Source: Spirogloea muscicola
Taxonomy: Eukaryota > Streptophyta > Zygnematophyceae > Spirogloeales > Spirogloeaceae
Assembly: GCA_009602725.1 (NCBI GenBank)
Contig: WELB01000137.1
Location: forward strand, 147,524-211,523
Direction: 5' to 3'
Length of the DNA: 64,000 nt
Below, in pieces: positions 1-11,149 of the stretch. The position numbers and the translations under genes are program-made. Below the pieces are notes generated by a model, which did not search any database, was not told the DNA's origin, and saw only the letters and a program-made list of their open reading frames with translations. The first letter of the stretch is position 1, and every line of letters starts with the position of its first letter.

Positions 1-1195
1 CGCCGCCCGCCGGGCCCCCCCGCCCGCCGCAGCCCTGCGGCCTGGACGAGCTCTCCGACGAGCTGCTGTGCGCCGTGCTGCGCGCCACCTCGTGGAGCGC
101 GCAGTGCGTCGCCGACCTCGCCCTCGTCTCCCGCCGCTTCGCGCGCCTGGCGCGCACCGCGCTCTGGAAGGAGTTCTGCCTGGCCAAGGCGCCCAGGATG
201 ACGGCCCACCTCGCCTCCGCCCACGCCGCCGGCGACCTGGACGGCGGCTGGGCCGCGTTCGGCAAGATCATCCGCTACTGCCCGGGCGCCTCCGCCAGCA
301 AGTACTTCGACATCCGGGACTGCAGCCACCACCTCGACCGCCTCGGTGATCGCCTTGGCCCGCCGGACCGAGCTGGCAGACCCCGCTGCAGCACATGCAG
401 ACTGCCAGAGGCGTGATAGGGCCACCGCCATCTTGCTTGGTTGCGGCCCTCTCCACGAGCCGGTGCAACAGCGTGCCATGTGCTGCCGGCTGCCGCGCTC
501 TCTCGTTGTCGTTCTAGGCATCCATACCGCGGTCACTGCGTGGCCCTGTCGAGACCGATGCCTGCGACGCCGTTCATACCTAGCCCACTCACCCAGCCTT
601 GGCCACGTCACGGTTGCAGGCAAGATCTTCTCGAAGAGCGCAGGGAGGCGGCTGTTGCATGCACAATGCAGGAAGGACGTGCTCTACGTGACTGAGACGT
701 GCGAGCACCTCGAGAACGACGAGGACGTGGGCGTCTTCCGAGGCATTTTCAGAGACTGGCGCGGCTGCCGCACCAGGCGCATGCTTGAGGCCAGGAAAGC
801 TGAACAGGTGGCTGTCCACACTAGCGAGATGGTCCCGCCCATGAATTGCGCACGCCGTCTCTGCGCGCCCCCCTCTACATTGCACCACCTTTCCTCCAAC
901 ATCAAGTGCCTGCTTCTGACTCGTCCTCCTTGACCCGCTTTGGCAGGAGGAGGGCAAGAAGTGCCCCTTTTGTGGCCTCGGCGTGTGGAGCATGGCAGGC
1001 GCAGACATGATCCCCACGACCATCTCCAAGACGCTAAACTGCTTCGAGGACGATGCCGACTACTTTGTGTGCGCCAGCGGCCACCTGCATGGCGTATGCA
1101 CGCTGAACGAGCCAGAGGAGGAGTCAGATGCAGCAGATCCTGCGCCTGACGAGACTGCAGATGCTTCGGGCGAGGAGAGGAAGCTTGTGCTCTGA
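1..1195 (+). CDS. EID1-like F-box protein (5' partial)
   Basis: Substrate-recognition subunit of an SCF ubiquitin ligase; the plant EID1/EDL family acts in light and ABA signalling. Exons are 1(partial)-345, 620-807 and 947-1195, and the phases agree. The first exon holds an F-box (LDELSDELL ... VADLALVSRRFARLAR ... LWKEFCL) followed by the family stretch APRMTAHLASAH and GGWAAFGKIIRYC. The last exon has the typical C-terminal Cys pair and block KKCPFCGLGVWSM, then DYFVCASGHLHGVC, close to the C-terminal region of plant EID1-like proteins. The stop is at 1193-1195. The start codon is missing: the frame is open to the window's left edge, through a Pro/Ala-rich stretch. Family assignment rests on the F-box plus this C-terminal block; the light-signalling role is inferred from plants only. 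Confidence 0.75.
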
Positions 1196-2672
1196 GCAGA
1201 GGCAGGTGAGCAGCCGAGGTCCGCAAGGGCGAGCAGATAGGCGACTACAGGCAGCATGTGTGGCACATGGTAAGCAACAGCGCTCGCTGTACAAGTATAC
1301 ACTACAGGTCAGGTCATGCATCTGGCATGCAGCCGGCTGGTGGCATGTGACTGAGGCAGGGCGGAAACTATACCACATCAACAGCCTCTTCAACGGGCTC
1401 GTGAAGCCCGTGCATGGCGGGACTTGAGCGTGCAATTAGATGCATCAGGAAGTAGGTACTAAGCATGGCATTCTTTAGAAGGCAGAAGCTACTATGCAGC
1501 TGTGGTGGCGGGCAATTTTGACCGATCTCTAATCACCCGCCACTACAGCTGCATAGGTATGGGCAGTGACCCTGCAAGCTCTGTCAATGCATGACTCATG
1601 TTGCAACTACACTGAAGCCGGCGAGTCGAGCCACAGATTTAACAATCTGGAACATGCATCAGCAGCTGTCAAGGACAAATACAGGATTGTTGCCCTTGCT
1701 GCACATGGTTGTCAAGAGCTACAAGGACAGTCAGGGCAGCGTTTGCAGTGCCTGTTTGTGACTGCGTGCAGCTCGCTGCAGCTTCTGGGTCCCTGCAGCT
1801 GAGTGTCACAACTATATAGGCAAGGGGAGTTACGCTTTCCAGCCCTCTGGCTCCTTTGCTCCCCCAAGTCAGCCTGTTGGATCTGTATGTGCTCCACTTG
1901 TGGATACTATGGACTTGTCATCCAGCCGGCTTTTGTACAGTCACCTCAAGCCCCCTCAGCATACGGCTTGGCTTTGTATACATCAGTGACAACCTTTTGC
2001 ATGCACACTGTATTGGCTTGGCTTGACCTGGCCTCCCTTAAGCTTTGCTTTAGCCCCATTTGAGCGCTTCCTCTGGCCCCTTCGAGGTTTGTCCGTTCTT
2101 TTTTCTGGGCTGGCCTCTCACAGCCACCGCCCTCTCACGGAAGCCGTCTTTCCTTTGAATGTATGTGCACCACGCGCTGCCGTCTTTGCACTTAGTACCT
2201 TGCTTTCTGCTCCATCCAGCTCCTTCGGACTCTGTCCATTCCTTTGGGCTGGCCTCTCACAGCCACCAGTCAATCTGGCCGCGCTCTCTTTTCACTTGGC
2301 TTGTTTCTTCGAGGAGCTCGCTTCTTGGGGCCTTGTCCACTCGGGGTCGGGCTGGCCTTCCACAGCCATCGCTCCCGCCGTAGGTAGTTTGGCCCCTTCG
2401 AACCTCGTCAGTTGTCTTCGGCCTCTCTCTTCGGCCTGGCTGATCACAGCCCTTGCCCCCGTTGGGAGCGCCACCTCGTCTTCCACAGCCATCGCTTTCT
2501 GCTGGAAGAGCTTTCCTTCTGTCACAGCCATCGCCCTCGGCTGGCAACCTGCAAGCGCCTGCACCCCGAGGCTGCTGTCCGGGCACCACAGCACAGTGCT
2601 TCAGGCGCCACAGCCGTGTGCACTGTGGGGGCCTTGACTCGCGTCTCGCACCGCGCTGCGAGGGGCGCCGCC
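1196..2672. other. Intergenic, no gene seen; short repeats from 2040
   Basis: No conserved protein is seen. From about 2040 to 2640 the DNA is made of diverged units around a core GGGCTGGC..CTCACAGCC (for example near 2106, 2247, 2348, 2434). The same core recurs near 8450, 9050, 9360, 9670, 10075, 10730, 12285, 26025, 37680, 38940, 39110 and 39315, so this is a dispersed repeat family. Confidence 0.6.
1493..1555. repeat. 20-bp inverted repeat (foldback hairpin)
   Basis: Arms 1493-1512 and 1536-1555 are reverse complements over 20 bases with one difference, which as RNA would be a G-U pair. The loop is 23 bases. It lies about 300 bases downstream of the F-box gene stop, so it may sit in that gene's 3' UTR. 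It could be a small RNA hairpin or a tiny foldback element. Confidence 0.7.
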
Positions 2673-4014
2673 ATGGCCGCGCTCGAGCAGCTGGCGGAGG
2701 CGCGTACGGGGTCGAGGCCGCGAGCTCCTGCGGCGCCTTGCAGCGGGGAGGAGGAGCACAGCCCGGCGGCCATGCGGCAGCACCGGCAAAGCGTCGGCCC
2801 TTCCGCGCCACCGCCGGCATGCCCCTCACCGGGTGCCGCCTGCCGTCACCACCGCCAGCGCCTCGCTCGCCGCGGCCTCCTGCCTGGCCCGCCGCTTCTC
2901 CTCCTCCTCCTCCTCCACCTCCTCGTCGCCGCCGCTGCCGACGCCGCCGACGCCGCCGCCGCTGCTGGCGATGCCGCTACCGCCGCTGCGTTCGCTCACA
3001 GGTTAGTCTCCAGCCGGCGCTGCGCTCTCTGGCCTTCCCTCTGGCCGGCTCAGCTGGGGCGATGACTTTTGCCGCCTGCCAAAGCATCCACGGGACATGG
3101 CGCCCTTTGAGGGCCCGCAGTGGCGGCCAGAGGGCCCAAGAGCCCGGGTGACCGCCGCCGGGACCCACAAGCGCAGATAGTGGTGCCATGCTGTGCAGCG
3201 CCAGCGAGGGCAGCACCGACGGCGGCGCTACTGCGACGCGGTGCGCTCCGACCGGGCCCTGCGTGCACTGCGACGAGGCCGAGAAGGTGAGCTGCCAGTC
3301 AGCGGCTGTCATCTCCGCCGCCCCTTGGCGCACCAGCGCAAGCTGGCCGGACGATCCAGGGCCCCTACCTCGAGGCTCCAGGGGCGCTCCACGCTCTGCC
3401 ACGCTCGGCTTTGCTCACTCTCCTGATACCAGCCGTGCAGCCATTAGCTGGCTGCAAGGCTTGGTGGCGGGCGCCAGGGACTTGGTCCTCCCAATCCACA
3501 TCCTCTCGTTAGAGGCACATGCAGGGCATGCACGACGGGCGTGCTCTGGCTTGGACCACAGGAAGAGCAGCCTCCATTGCACCTGTTACTCCGCCAGTGG
3601 CCTTGCTCAGATGGGAGTCTTTGCTTGCCTCATGACGCCACCTATGCTGGTGAGCAGGCCTCGGAGGCGGCGTGCGCCCTGACAGGCTACCGCCAACCGG
3701 TTTCGTGCTTGGAGTATGCCAACCAGACCAGCACGGGCCCAGAGCGTGGGCAGGGCAATGACAAGAGGAAGCTGGCAGAAGAGGAGCAGCTTGCCTCGTC
3801 CAGCAGCTGGATGGTGTCCCGACGCACGGCATCTGCCCTTGCAAGAGACTTGCGCCGGTTAAGGGCAGATGAAAGTGTCAGCAGGACATACGAGACATAT
3901 CGGAGTTGCCTTCCATCTCGAACAGGCCTCAGCGTGCTCAGCTTTGAGGTGATCTTGCCCATCCGACTCATTCCTGGCATGGACTGTTGCTCAGAGCCAG
4001 TGCATGCTGCCTGA
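2673..4014 (+). CDS. JTB-family membrane protein
   Basis: Exons 2673-3001, 3181-3286 and 3658-4014 sum to 792 bases, an exact multiple of three. An alternative start is the ATG at 2772. A Leu-rich signal or membrane segment (LLPGPPLLLLLLLHLLVAAA) is followed by Ala/Asp-rich sequence and a lumenal Cys-rich block: GPCVHCDEAEK, then ACALTGYRQPVSCLE after the second intron, and YRSCLPSRTGLSVLSFEV near the end. The order CxxC...C..TGY....C...SC...FE is the pattern of JTB (jumping translocation breakpoint) proteins, small type I membrane proteins of poorly known function. The transmembrane helix expected after the FE motif is not seen; the GAG|GTGATC at the end of that motif could be a donor leading to an unseen last exon, in which case the stop at 4014 would not be used. 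The family call is by motif memory only. Confidence 0.55.
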
Positions 4015-5189
4015 GCAGTGCATGCACACAAAGGCTTGCCAGCTTGCAGCACGGGTTGTCAAAGCTGTTAGCACCAGACACTATGACGTCAAAGCCAACT
4101 GACTCAGCAGTGCAATATTTGGTTAGGATTTCAAACCTGGTGAGGAGTCTGACTTGGTCAGTCCCTGCTCTGTTGTGAAAGTCCAGGCACTGGTGCTCCT
4201 GACTCTAGGGATATGCGGACCACTTGTGTACCATAGACGGAGGCGGACCATGATACTGGCAGGCATGACACGCGTCCCCAGCAGTACAAGATTCTAGCCT
4301 ACGCTTAGGTAGATCGTAGCCAGATTGCAAGACCCACTCTTGTCCTCCACAGTCCAGCGAGATTGGTTGGACGGAAGATGGCTCCTGCATATACTTCACG
4401 CAGTAAGACTGTTGCACTTTGAGCAGAGAGCTCCAAGACTACGTGGTAGTGTGGGTGTCAAATTACGCTCCGTCACCTCTTCTTGGTTGCCTGACTGAGA
4501 AAAAGGGTCCGGTGTGAGGGAGCCAATCACTGGCTACAGAGGTACAGGCTCAAGCCAGTAGTTCACTACTTGCGATGTCTGCCATGTGCTCCAGGATACA
4601 TGCCAAGCCCTGACCTTCGACGCCTCCCAACCTTCTTCTTTTGGTCACCACATATCAGATAACTTGCTTGAATTGGCAAGAACAGCTTTTCTAGTAGAGG
4701 GGCTTACGCCCCTCCGAGTCAACAGAATCATCCCTAATCGAGGAGAATTCTGTGCTAGCGACATAATCTATACAGATTGCAGGCACATGCCGGCAGGTGG
4801 ACCACCTGAACTGATGGAGGCCAAGGCTGCTTTGACTGCGACCACCGACCTGCATGCTGGAATCGCTAATTGGAATAGGAGGTGGGGAGCCCAGGAAAAG
4901 CCTTTGGCTAGCCCAGGCTGTGAGGGAAAGGAGCACGAGAGTAGGTGGCTAAGCCAAGCATGCCATGTAATGGGGTGGACAAGGGCAACTGGAGCCAGAC
5001 CCTGTCGAAGTGCAACACCTGCAGCTCCTACTCTGACACCTGCCTGGCCCTGACCTTGGCCTCCTCAAGTCCAGACTAGTGTAGTAGTCACCTGGTCTGG
5101 CTTCCTCATCTCAGCTAGCCCTCTCATGGGCTGGCTCTGGTGGTGGCCAGCAACTCCTGCCGCTTATCAAACTCCAGACCATCAGAATA
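4015..5189. other. Intergenic, nothing recognised
   Basis: Lies between the 3' ends of two convergent genes. Reading frames are short and match no family I know. No tRNA-like folding or repeat was seen. The missing last exon of the JTB-like gene could lie here. Confidence 0.5.
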
Positions 5190-7810
5190 CTACCGGTGAT
5201 GCTTCTTCACGGAGCTGCTCCGTCCGCCAAGCTTTCCTCCAGGCAGATGCCCAGCCTCCCCGTAGTAGCTCTGATACCATTTCACAAAGTGCTTGAGGCC
5301 AGTCTTGAGGTCTGTGAAAGGGCTGTAAGCAAGCTGGTGATGGGCCAAGCTCACGTTGGCATGCGTGAACGGGACGTCGCCATTGCGCGGCATCTTGATG
5401 TAACTCTTCTTGGCCTTCACTTTCAGATGCTTCTCCAGAATAGCCACCAGGTTTGGCACGGACACAGGCTGAGTATTGCCAAGGTTGAATATCCGCAGCT
5501 GCAAGCAGGGGACGCCAAAGAAATGTCAGGCCAAGCCGGTACAGCTGCAAGACCTTGTCTCTCAAGTAGGGCTAGGCCAGGCCATGGCTCATTCTCTCGG
5601 ATTGGTCAAAGTAATCTGACCTGCGCAGGGCCTCTCTTTTTCCCGCCACTGCCAGTAGACGGCTCTGCTGTATCAAGCGCGCTCACACAGCCCTTCACAA
5701 CATCATCAATGTATGTGAAGTCCCTGGCCAGATCAGTCTTGTTGGGGCCCTGCAACAGCAGAGGATGAGTAGCCAGTTGCCATCAGCGAAAGGCAGGCAA
5801 GCTCTGAAGAGCAACCCCACCTAACATGCAAGGTCATCGCCCCACCTAACATGCAAGGTCGCCACTGAACGTCCTAATTGCTGGCAGCGTTGCGAGAAGA
5901 GCCTCACCTGGAAAACCTTGATCGACTTTCCATCCAGAATGTGCTGTGTGAATGAGAAGTAGGCCATGTCTGGGCGGCCCCAGGGGCCGTACACAGTAAA
6001 GAAGCGCAACCCGGTCATGGATAGGCCGTAGATGTGATTGTACGTGTGTGCAAACTCCTCCCCGGCCTTCTTCGTGGCAGCATACAGGCTTGCGGGCTGA
6101 TCTGTTCGATCCGTTTCGGAGAAGGGGACCTGCAAATGTGGAAGTGCATGCGCGTAAGGCGTCAATCTTACCGAAGCGCACTCTCACATCAGCATCTGCA
6201 GCAGTGAGTCTATGCTCTGCGCCGACAGCTTTAGTAGATGGTGCAGGGCCGTGCCTTTGTATTGAGGCCATATACTGATGACGATGAGGCCCAGATGATG
6301 GCTGGCTGAGGGTTCGCAGCTTTGCAGGCCTCCAAGAGCGACACAAATCCAGCAACGTTGCTGTGGATATAAGATGCCGGGTTCTGTCGAGGCAGCAGGC
6401 AAAAGGTGAGACAGATCAGGAGATGGTGCAGATGGTATTTGTCACAAAGACTGCACGCGTCATCATCAGCCTATGTGCCACTTGGCCACCAAGAGCGCTC
6501 GCTTGCGAGACGATTTCTGCCTGCCATGATAGATGATGACTTTGGCAGGGAACCACCGTCAAGAGTCTACAAGGAAGGGAGAGCGCCTGCCTGGAGTGCA
6601 TAGCGAACGCCCGCCTGGGCGGCCATGTGCATGATGTGGGAAAAGCGCACGAGCTCAAAGAGCTTATTTAGAAGCTCCATGTCATTGATGTCCCCCTCCG
6701 CCACAAAGATTCCGTGCTGCCGGAGGTTCGCATCCCGAGCACGCTTCAGGGCGGGGTCGTAGTAGGGGTTGAAGTTGTCAATGCCCACCACGCCATCGCC
6801 CCGCTTTCGCAGGGCGAGGGCGACGTGAGACCCGACAAAGCCTGGTGAAGGGAGCAGGCAAAGCGCAATAGGTGAGAAGCGGGCAGACTGCTCCTGGCTT
6901 CGGGTAGGGCAGCTTGTGGCGGTGCATGGCATTGCTCCATCGACAAGCTTGAGCGTGACTGCCAGGGTGCCCAGCTTCCAGGGGGAGCAGTAGTCGTGCA
7001 AGTGTGTCGTGCAAGACAGCACAGCCAGTTGCCCCTGCAGGCACCTTTCTTGAGGCCACAAGGGCCAGGCACAGATGGTGGGGAGGGGCTTCCTCACCTG
7101 CCGCCCCAGTGACCAGGACCACAGGGTTGCCATGCCGCTTGGGCTTGCCGGAGCTCCTGACGCGCTTCTCCCACTCGGGCCCTCCCCACGTCACCTTCTT
7201 GGGGGGCAAGCGGATGTCGAACCCGAGGAGCGCCGAGTTCTGAAGAGGGCAGCGGGACAAGAAGGAGGGAGTGAGCAGACGGATGAGTCACTGGCCGGTG
7301 GCACACTGACAGCGCCTGACTGAGCGGCGACAAGCGACCTTATGGCCGGTGAGAAGGGGGCCCGGCCTCCGCCCCTCCCCGAGCGTGCACGGCTGCTCGG
7401 GCCGAGGAGGTCATGCATGGGCTGGTCCGCGGGCCACGCCCGGTGGACAGGAAGATGGGGGCTCCGGGCTGGCCACGGCCTCCGAAACCCCCCAGCTCCG
7501 CTCCGCATGCATCGTCCCGCCCGGCGGAGCGGGCAGAGGAAGGCGGGCCGCGCGCGCGCACCTGGGCGCCGGAGGAGGAGGAGGCGTAGAGGGTGACGGC
7601 GGCGAGGGCGAAGAGGAGGCAGACGGCGCCGGCGAGGACGCGCACGGAGGTGGCGTGGTACCACCGCGTGGCCACGCGCGCAAAGTACGTCTTCTCCACC
7701 TTGATTTTCCCGGGCGTCGCCGGGATGGAGTCCGGCGAAGCGGGCCCGCCGGCGCCGCCGTGCCCGTGCCCGTGCCCGTGCCCGTGGCCGGGGCTGTCGC
7801 CGCAGCCGGG
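5190..7810 (-). CDS. GAE: UDP-glucuronate 4-epimerase (5' end lost at gap)
   Basis: Converts UDP-glucuronate to UDP-galacturonate, the pectin-type precursor, in the Golgi membrane. Minus-strand exons: 7810-7562, 7239-7098, 6841-6591, 6383-6255, 6129-5908, 5749-5621, 5498-5190; the last six sum to 394 codons with the stop. Features in order: Gly/His-rich start (five GH pairs), membrane anchor ([20 protein letters not shown]), Rossmann nucleotide site [25 protein letters not shown], catalytic Ser region ASSSSVYG, Tyr-Lys pair [36 protein letters not shown], and [12 protein letters not shown]. This is the plant membrane-anchored GAE architecture. Introns 3 and 4 begin with GC (CAG|GCAGGC after 6591; AAG|GCACGG after 6255). 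The start codon lies beyond the N at 7811, where sequence becomes retroelement. Confidence 0.93.
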
Positions 7811-7811
7811 N
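7811..7811. other. Single-N join inside GAE exon 1
   Basis: The N interrupts the first exon of the epimerase. The far side is a retroelement 3' region, not the expected start of the gene, so the N stands for a gap or a join rather than one uncertain base. Confidence 0.8.
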
Positions 7812-9746
7812 AAAGGATGCCGAGAAGAAAAATGACACAGCTAAGACACGAGAAGACGACCCAACGGGAAACTCGTAACCCCTGCTAAGCAAGCCGCAGG
7901 TCGGAGAAACTGGGCTCCTGGTAGCGGGTCCCCAGGCCAGAGCGGTCGCTGAACTGATGATCCCGCATACCAGACGACAATCTGACCTTTTCCATTGCTT
8001 GCGCACCGCGTGCCACACCGTCTTTCGTCGACGGGCATCTTCGGCATCTTCAGGCCCCTTGGTAGCTGCCGGGTCGCTGGCGCAAGTGTACCGAATGCGC
8101 CTGGCCGTCTCGCTGCAGAGGTCGATGGCCCGCGCGCTGCACCTTCGTGCCGGCAGAGTCTTCCCCCCCACCCCTCCATTCCTCCTGGCACAGCTGCTGC
8201 CTCACTCCACTAGCAGCTCCAGTAGCTGCTAGATGCTAGCTGCTACGTCACAAGATGTGCTTACCTCTGTGCTTGGCCATACTGGCCTTCGATTGGTTCA
8301 AATACACGAAATATCCTTCTCGGCTCCCGGCTCTCGGCCTGCCCGCCCACCCACCACCAGCCTTCCTCATGCCGCCCTCCGCGCGTGATTCCCTAGCCCC
8401 GCCCCCCTTCTCTTATTGTGGCCCCTTCTAGCCACTTTGTCAGTTCTTTTCGGGCTGGCTTCTCACAGCCCTTGCCCCCGTTGAGAAAGAAAGCCGCGCC
8501 TTCTCTCTCGCCTAAACAGTGTACTGGAGTGACTGGCCACCCTTTCAGCCGGTGCACACGGCGCGCCTTCTCACAGCCCTCGCCCCCTCCCTCACAGCCA
8601 TTGCCAGACATTGGGAAGCGCTTGGCCAGCCAGGGAATTTCGTGTATTTGGAACAAACGTAGGCCAATGGCCAAGTACAAAGGCAAGCACATCTGAAGAT
8701 CTACATAACCTACAGCAGATTGACCCGCTCAGTAACCTCGGGTTACTGCGTGAGCCAGGGGAGCTCCCGGCTTCAACGCTGCCGGCTCGCTTGCGCAGGT
8801 CTTCTGCATGCGGCTGTCAGTCTCTTTCCAGCGCACCCTGGCTCACGCAGTCCACTCGCGAGCAGGCCGCGCTATGACCGCTGCCTCTGGGTCGAGGCGG
8901 AGTGCCTCTTACCCAGCTGCAAGTCACTCCGACTTGCCGCTGCTCACTCGTCGGTACTGAGCTTCCATCTCCGGGTGTCTCGTGTCTACCTGTGTGGGCC
9001 TTTTTTCGGCACCTTCCTGGCTCTTTGGACCTTGTCCATTCTTTGGGCTGGCCTCTCACAGCCACTGATGTCGATTTGGAAGACCTTATTTCTCTTGCCT
9101 CCCTACTCCCGCACCGTGCTCTCCCGCTCGCACCCTTGCCTGGTCGAGCCTAGCGGTGGCACAAGAGCTTGTCAATTGCCGGCCGGTATATGGGCATCAG
9201 TTGTGCCGGGCCAGCCTCGGGAGAAAGAGCTCGCCCATAGAGAAGAGGGGCTGGCAAAGCCAGCCCAAAAAGAAGAAAGAAAGAAGTGGCACTCCCAATG
9301 GGGGCAAGATAGCGTAGTTCTTTCTCGGCACCTTTTTCTTTGGCTTGGGATATTGTCCATTCTTTTTGGGCTGGCTTTGCCAGCCACTCTTCTCTATGGG
9401 CGAGCACTTCTTCACTCAGTAGTGACGAGTAGAGGAGCCTCAGATCCGACAAACTAGCTGCCGGAAAACTATGACAAAGTCCAAAGAAAGAAGTGCCGAA
9501 AAAGGACTACACCACAAAACACTGCAAAACACTGGACGATGCAGAGGGAAGCTCGGTACCCGCGAGTGAGCACCATCAGGTCTGAGTAGCTCGCTGCAGG
9601 GAAAAAAAAAGAAAGAGGCAGTCCGCCGAGACCCGCCCTCGGGCCCGCCCTCCTCTCCGATCATTCTTTTTGGGCTGGCCGTTCGCAGCCCCTATCCTCT
9701 ATGGGCGAGCACTTCTTCTCGGGCCGCCGCACCCGGCGCGCCGCCG

Positions 9747-9777
<31 letters not shown>

Positions 9778-10720
9778 GTCCATCCTGACACCCTGCCACT
9801 GCCCCGGCGCCTCGCTGCTGCCTCCGTTTCCCGTCAGGGCGACGTGTATCCGCCTGCAAGTTACTCTGAGTTGCACTTACGAAATTGCAGTTACTGAAGA
9901 GCACCCTATCCAGCAGAAAGCGCGGCCAGATTGACTGGTGGCTGGGAAAGGCCAGCCCAAAGGAATGGACAAGCCTATCCTCAATAGGCGAGCCCTTCCC
10001 TTGCTGCCGGCTTAGCAACAGTATCTTGCTTTCCCTTTTTGCGCCATCCGGCCCCTTCAGACCTTGTCCCATTTTTTGGGCTGGACTCTCACAGCCACCA
10101 AGTCAATTTGGAAGCGCTATTTTGATTTGTGCTGAGTCGTCGTTACTGAGCGGGTCAGCTTAGCAGCAGGTGATGTACATCTGTCAATGTACTTGCCTTT
10201 GTACTTGGCCACACAGGCCCTCCATCACTGAATACACACAACTCCTTGCGTCGAGCGCGAGACACGAAAGAAGCGACGGCTGCGGAAGGCCAAGCCGCCC
10301 AAGGAAAGGAGAGCGCTCCTCCGAAATCCCCTTCAGCCGGCTCCCGCACAGATACCTTGGCCCCCCTTAGCATAGGGCTTCGTCCTCTGTAGCCCCATGC
10401 TTTGCAGTTGCTCACGCCTGGAAAAAAACAGCTTCCTCAATGTAAGGCAATGGCTGTGAGAGGCCAGCCCAAAAGAGATGAGCAAGGTCTCACTAAACAG
10501 TGCATTGCCTGCTTTGGCCTCCCTTTTCATGCGCCCCCCGCACCTTCTCTCTCTCTCTTGCCGCCCCACGCCCCGCCGCATCATGGCTAGCGGCTCGCGT
10601 CCCCTCTCCCTTGCCCCTCTTCTTCTGCCTTCCTATTCCTATCGGGCTAAGCTTGCACAGCCCTTGCCCCCTTTGAATGCGCTTTCATTCTTCGCGCCTT
10701 CCGGCCTTATTGAACCTCAA
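7812..10720. repeat. Retroelement 3'-end fragments and short dispersed repeats
   Basis: No host gene is seen. Pieces of two LINE-like families occur in both orientations. Family B (C-terminal motif YRMRLAVSLQRSMARALH) lies at about 8060-8165 (+) and 8750-8950 (+), with a B 3' UTR at 7812-7945 (-). Family A 3' ends (core ACTGAGCGGGTCAGCTTAGC) lie at about 8255-8320 (+, diverged), 8640-8745 (-) and 10130-10235 (+). Between them are units of the GGGCTGGC/CACAGCC repeat and a (CCG)n tract at 9738-9780. The pieces are short and 5'-truncated, as expected of dead LINE copies. Confidence 0.7.
9229..9405. repeat. Inverted repeat with palindromic core
   Basis: Arms 9229-9275 and 9360-9405 are reverse complements over about 45 bases with one difference and an 84-base spacer. 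Each arm itself contains the palindrome GGCTGGCTTTGCCAGCC. Single copies of the same unit, ending TCTCTATGGGCGAGCACTTC, lie near 9665-9720 and 26010-26060. Confidence 0.7.
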
Positions 10721-11149
10721 CATACCCTTTGGGCTGGCCATGTGATTTCGTGTTTTGTCCACATTGCGAACCGTTCAGACCTTGTGCATTCCTTGTGGGC
10801 CTTCACAGCCATGGCCTTATTTGGTCAGAGCTGTTTCTTCGCTGGTATTGTGGGTTGCCCATTTCCCAATTTCACAGCAGGCAACCTTGGTGGTCCGCTA
10901 CACCATGCACCTCCCACTCCTTGGATTCCACGTATGTCCTCGTGGGCTGCCCATCCTCCCTTTACAGCAGGCATATTGACTGACCTCTACGACTTCCTCA
11001 TCTTCTTTTGGTCTACGAACGGACAGTGCACTAGCTTGCTTTGGCCTTCCCATCATGTTCAAGCGCAACAGAGGAGCATCCGCATTCAGCAACCTGCTCC
11101 GTCCCCTCCCTGCATCCCTTTCCTCACTCCTTTTACGCGCTTGCCCAAG

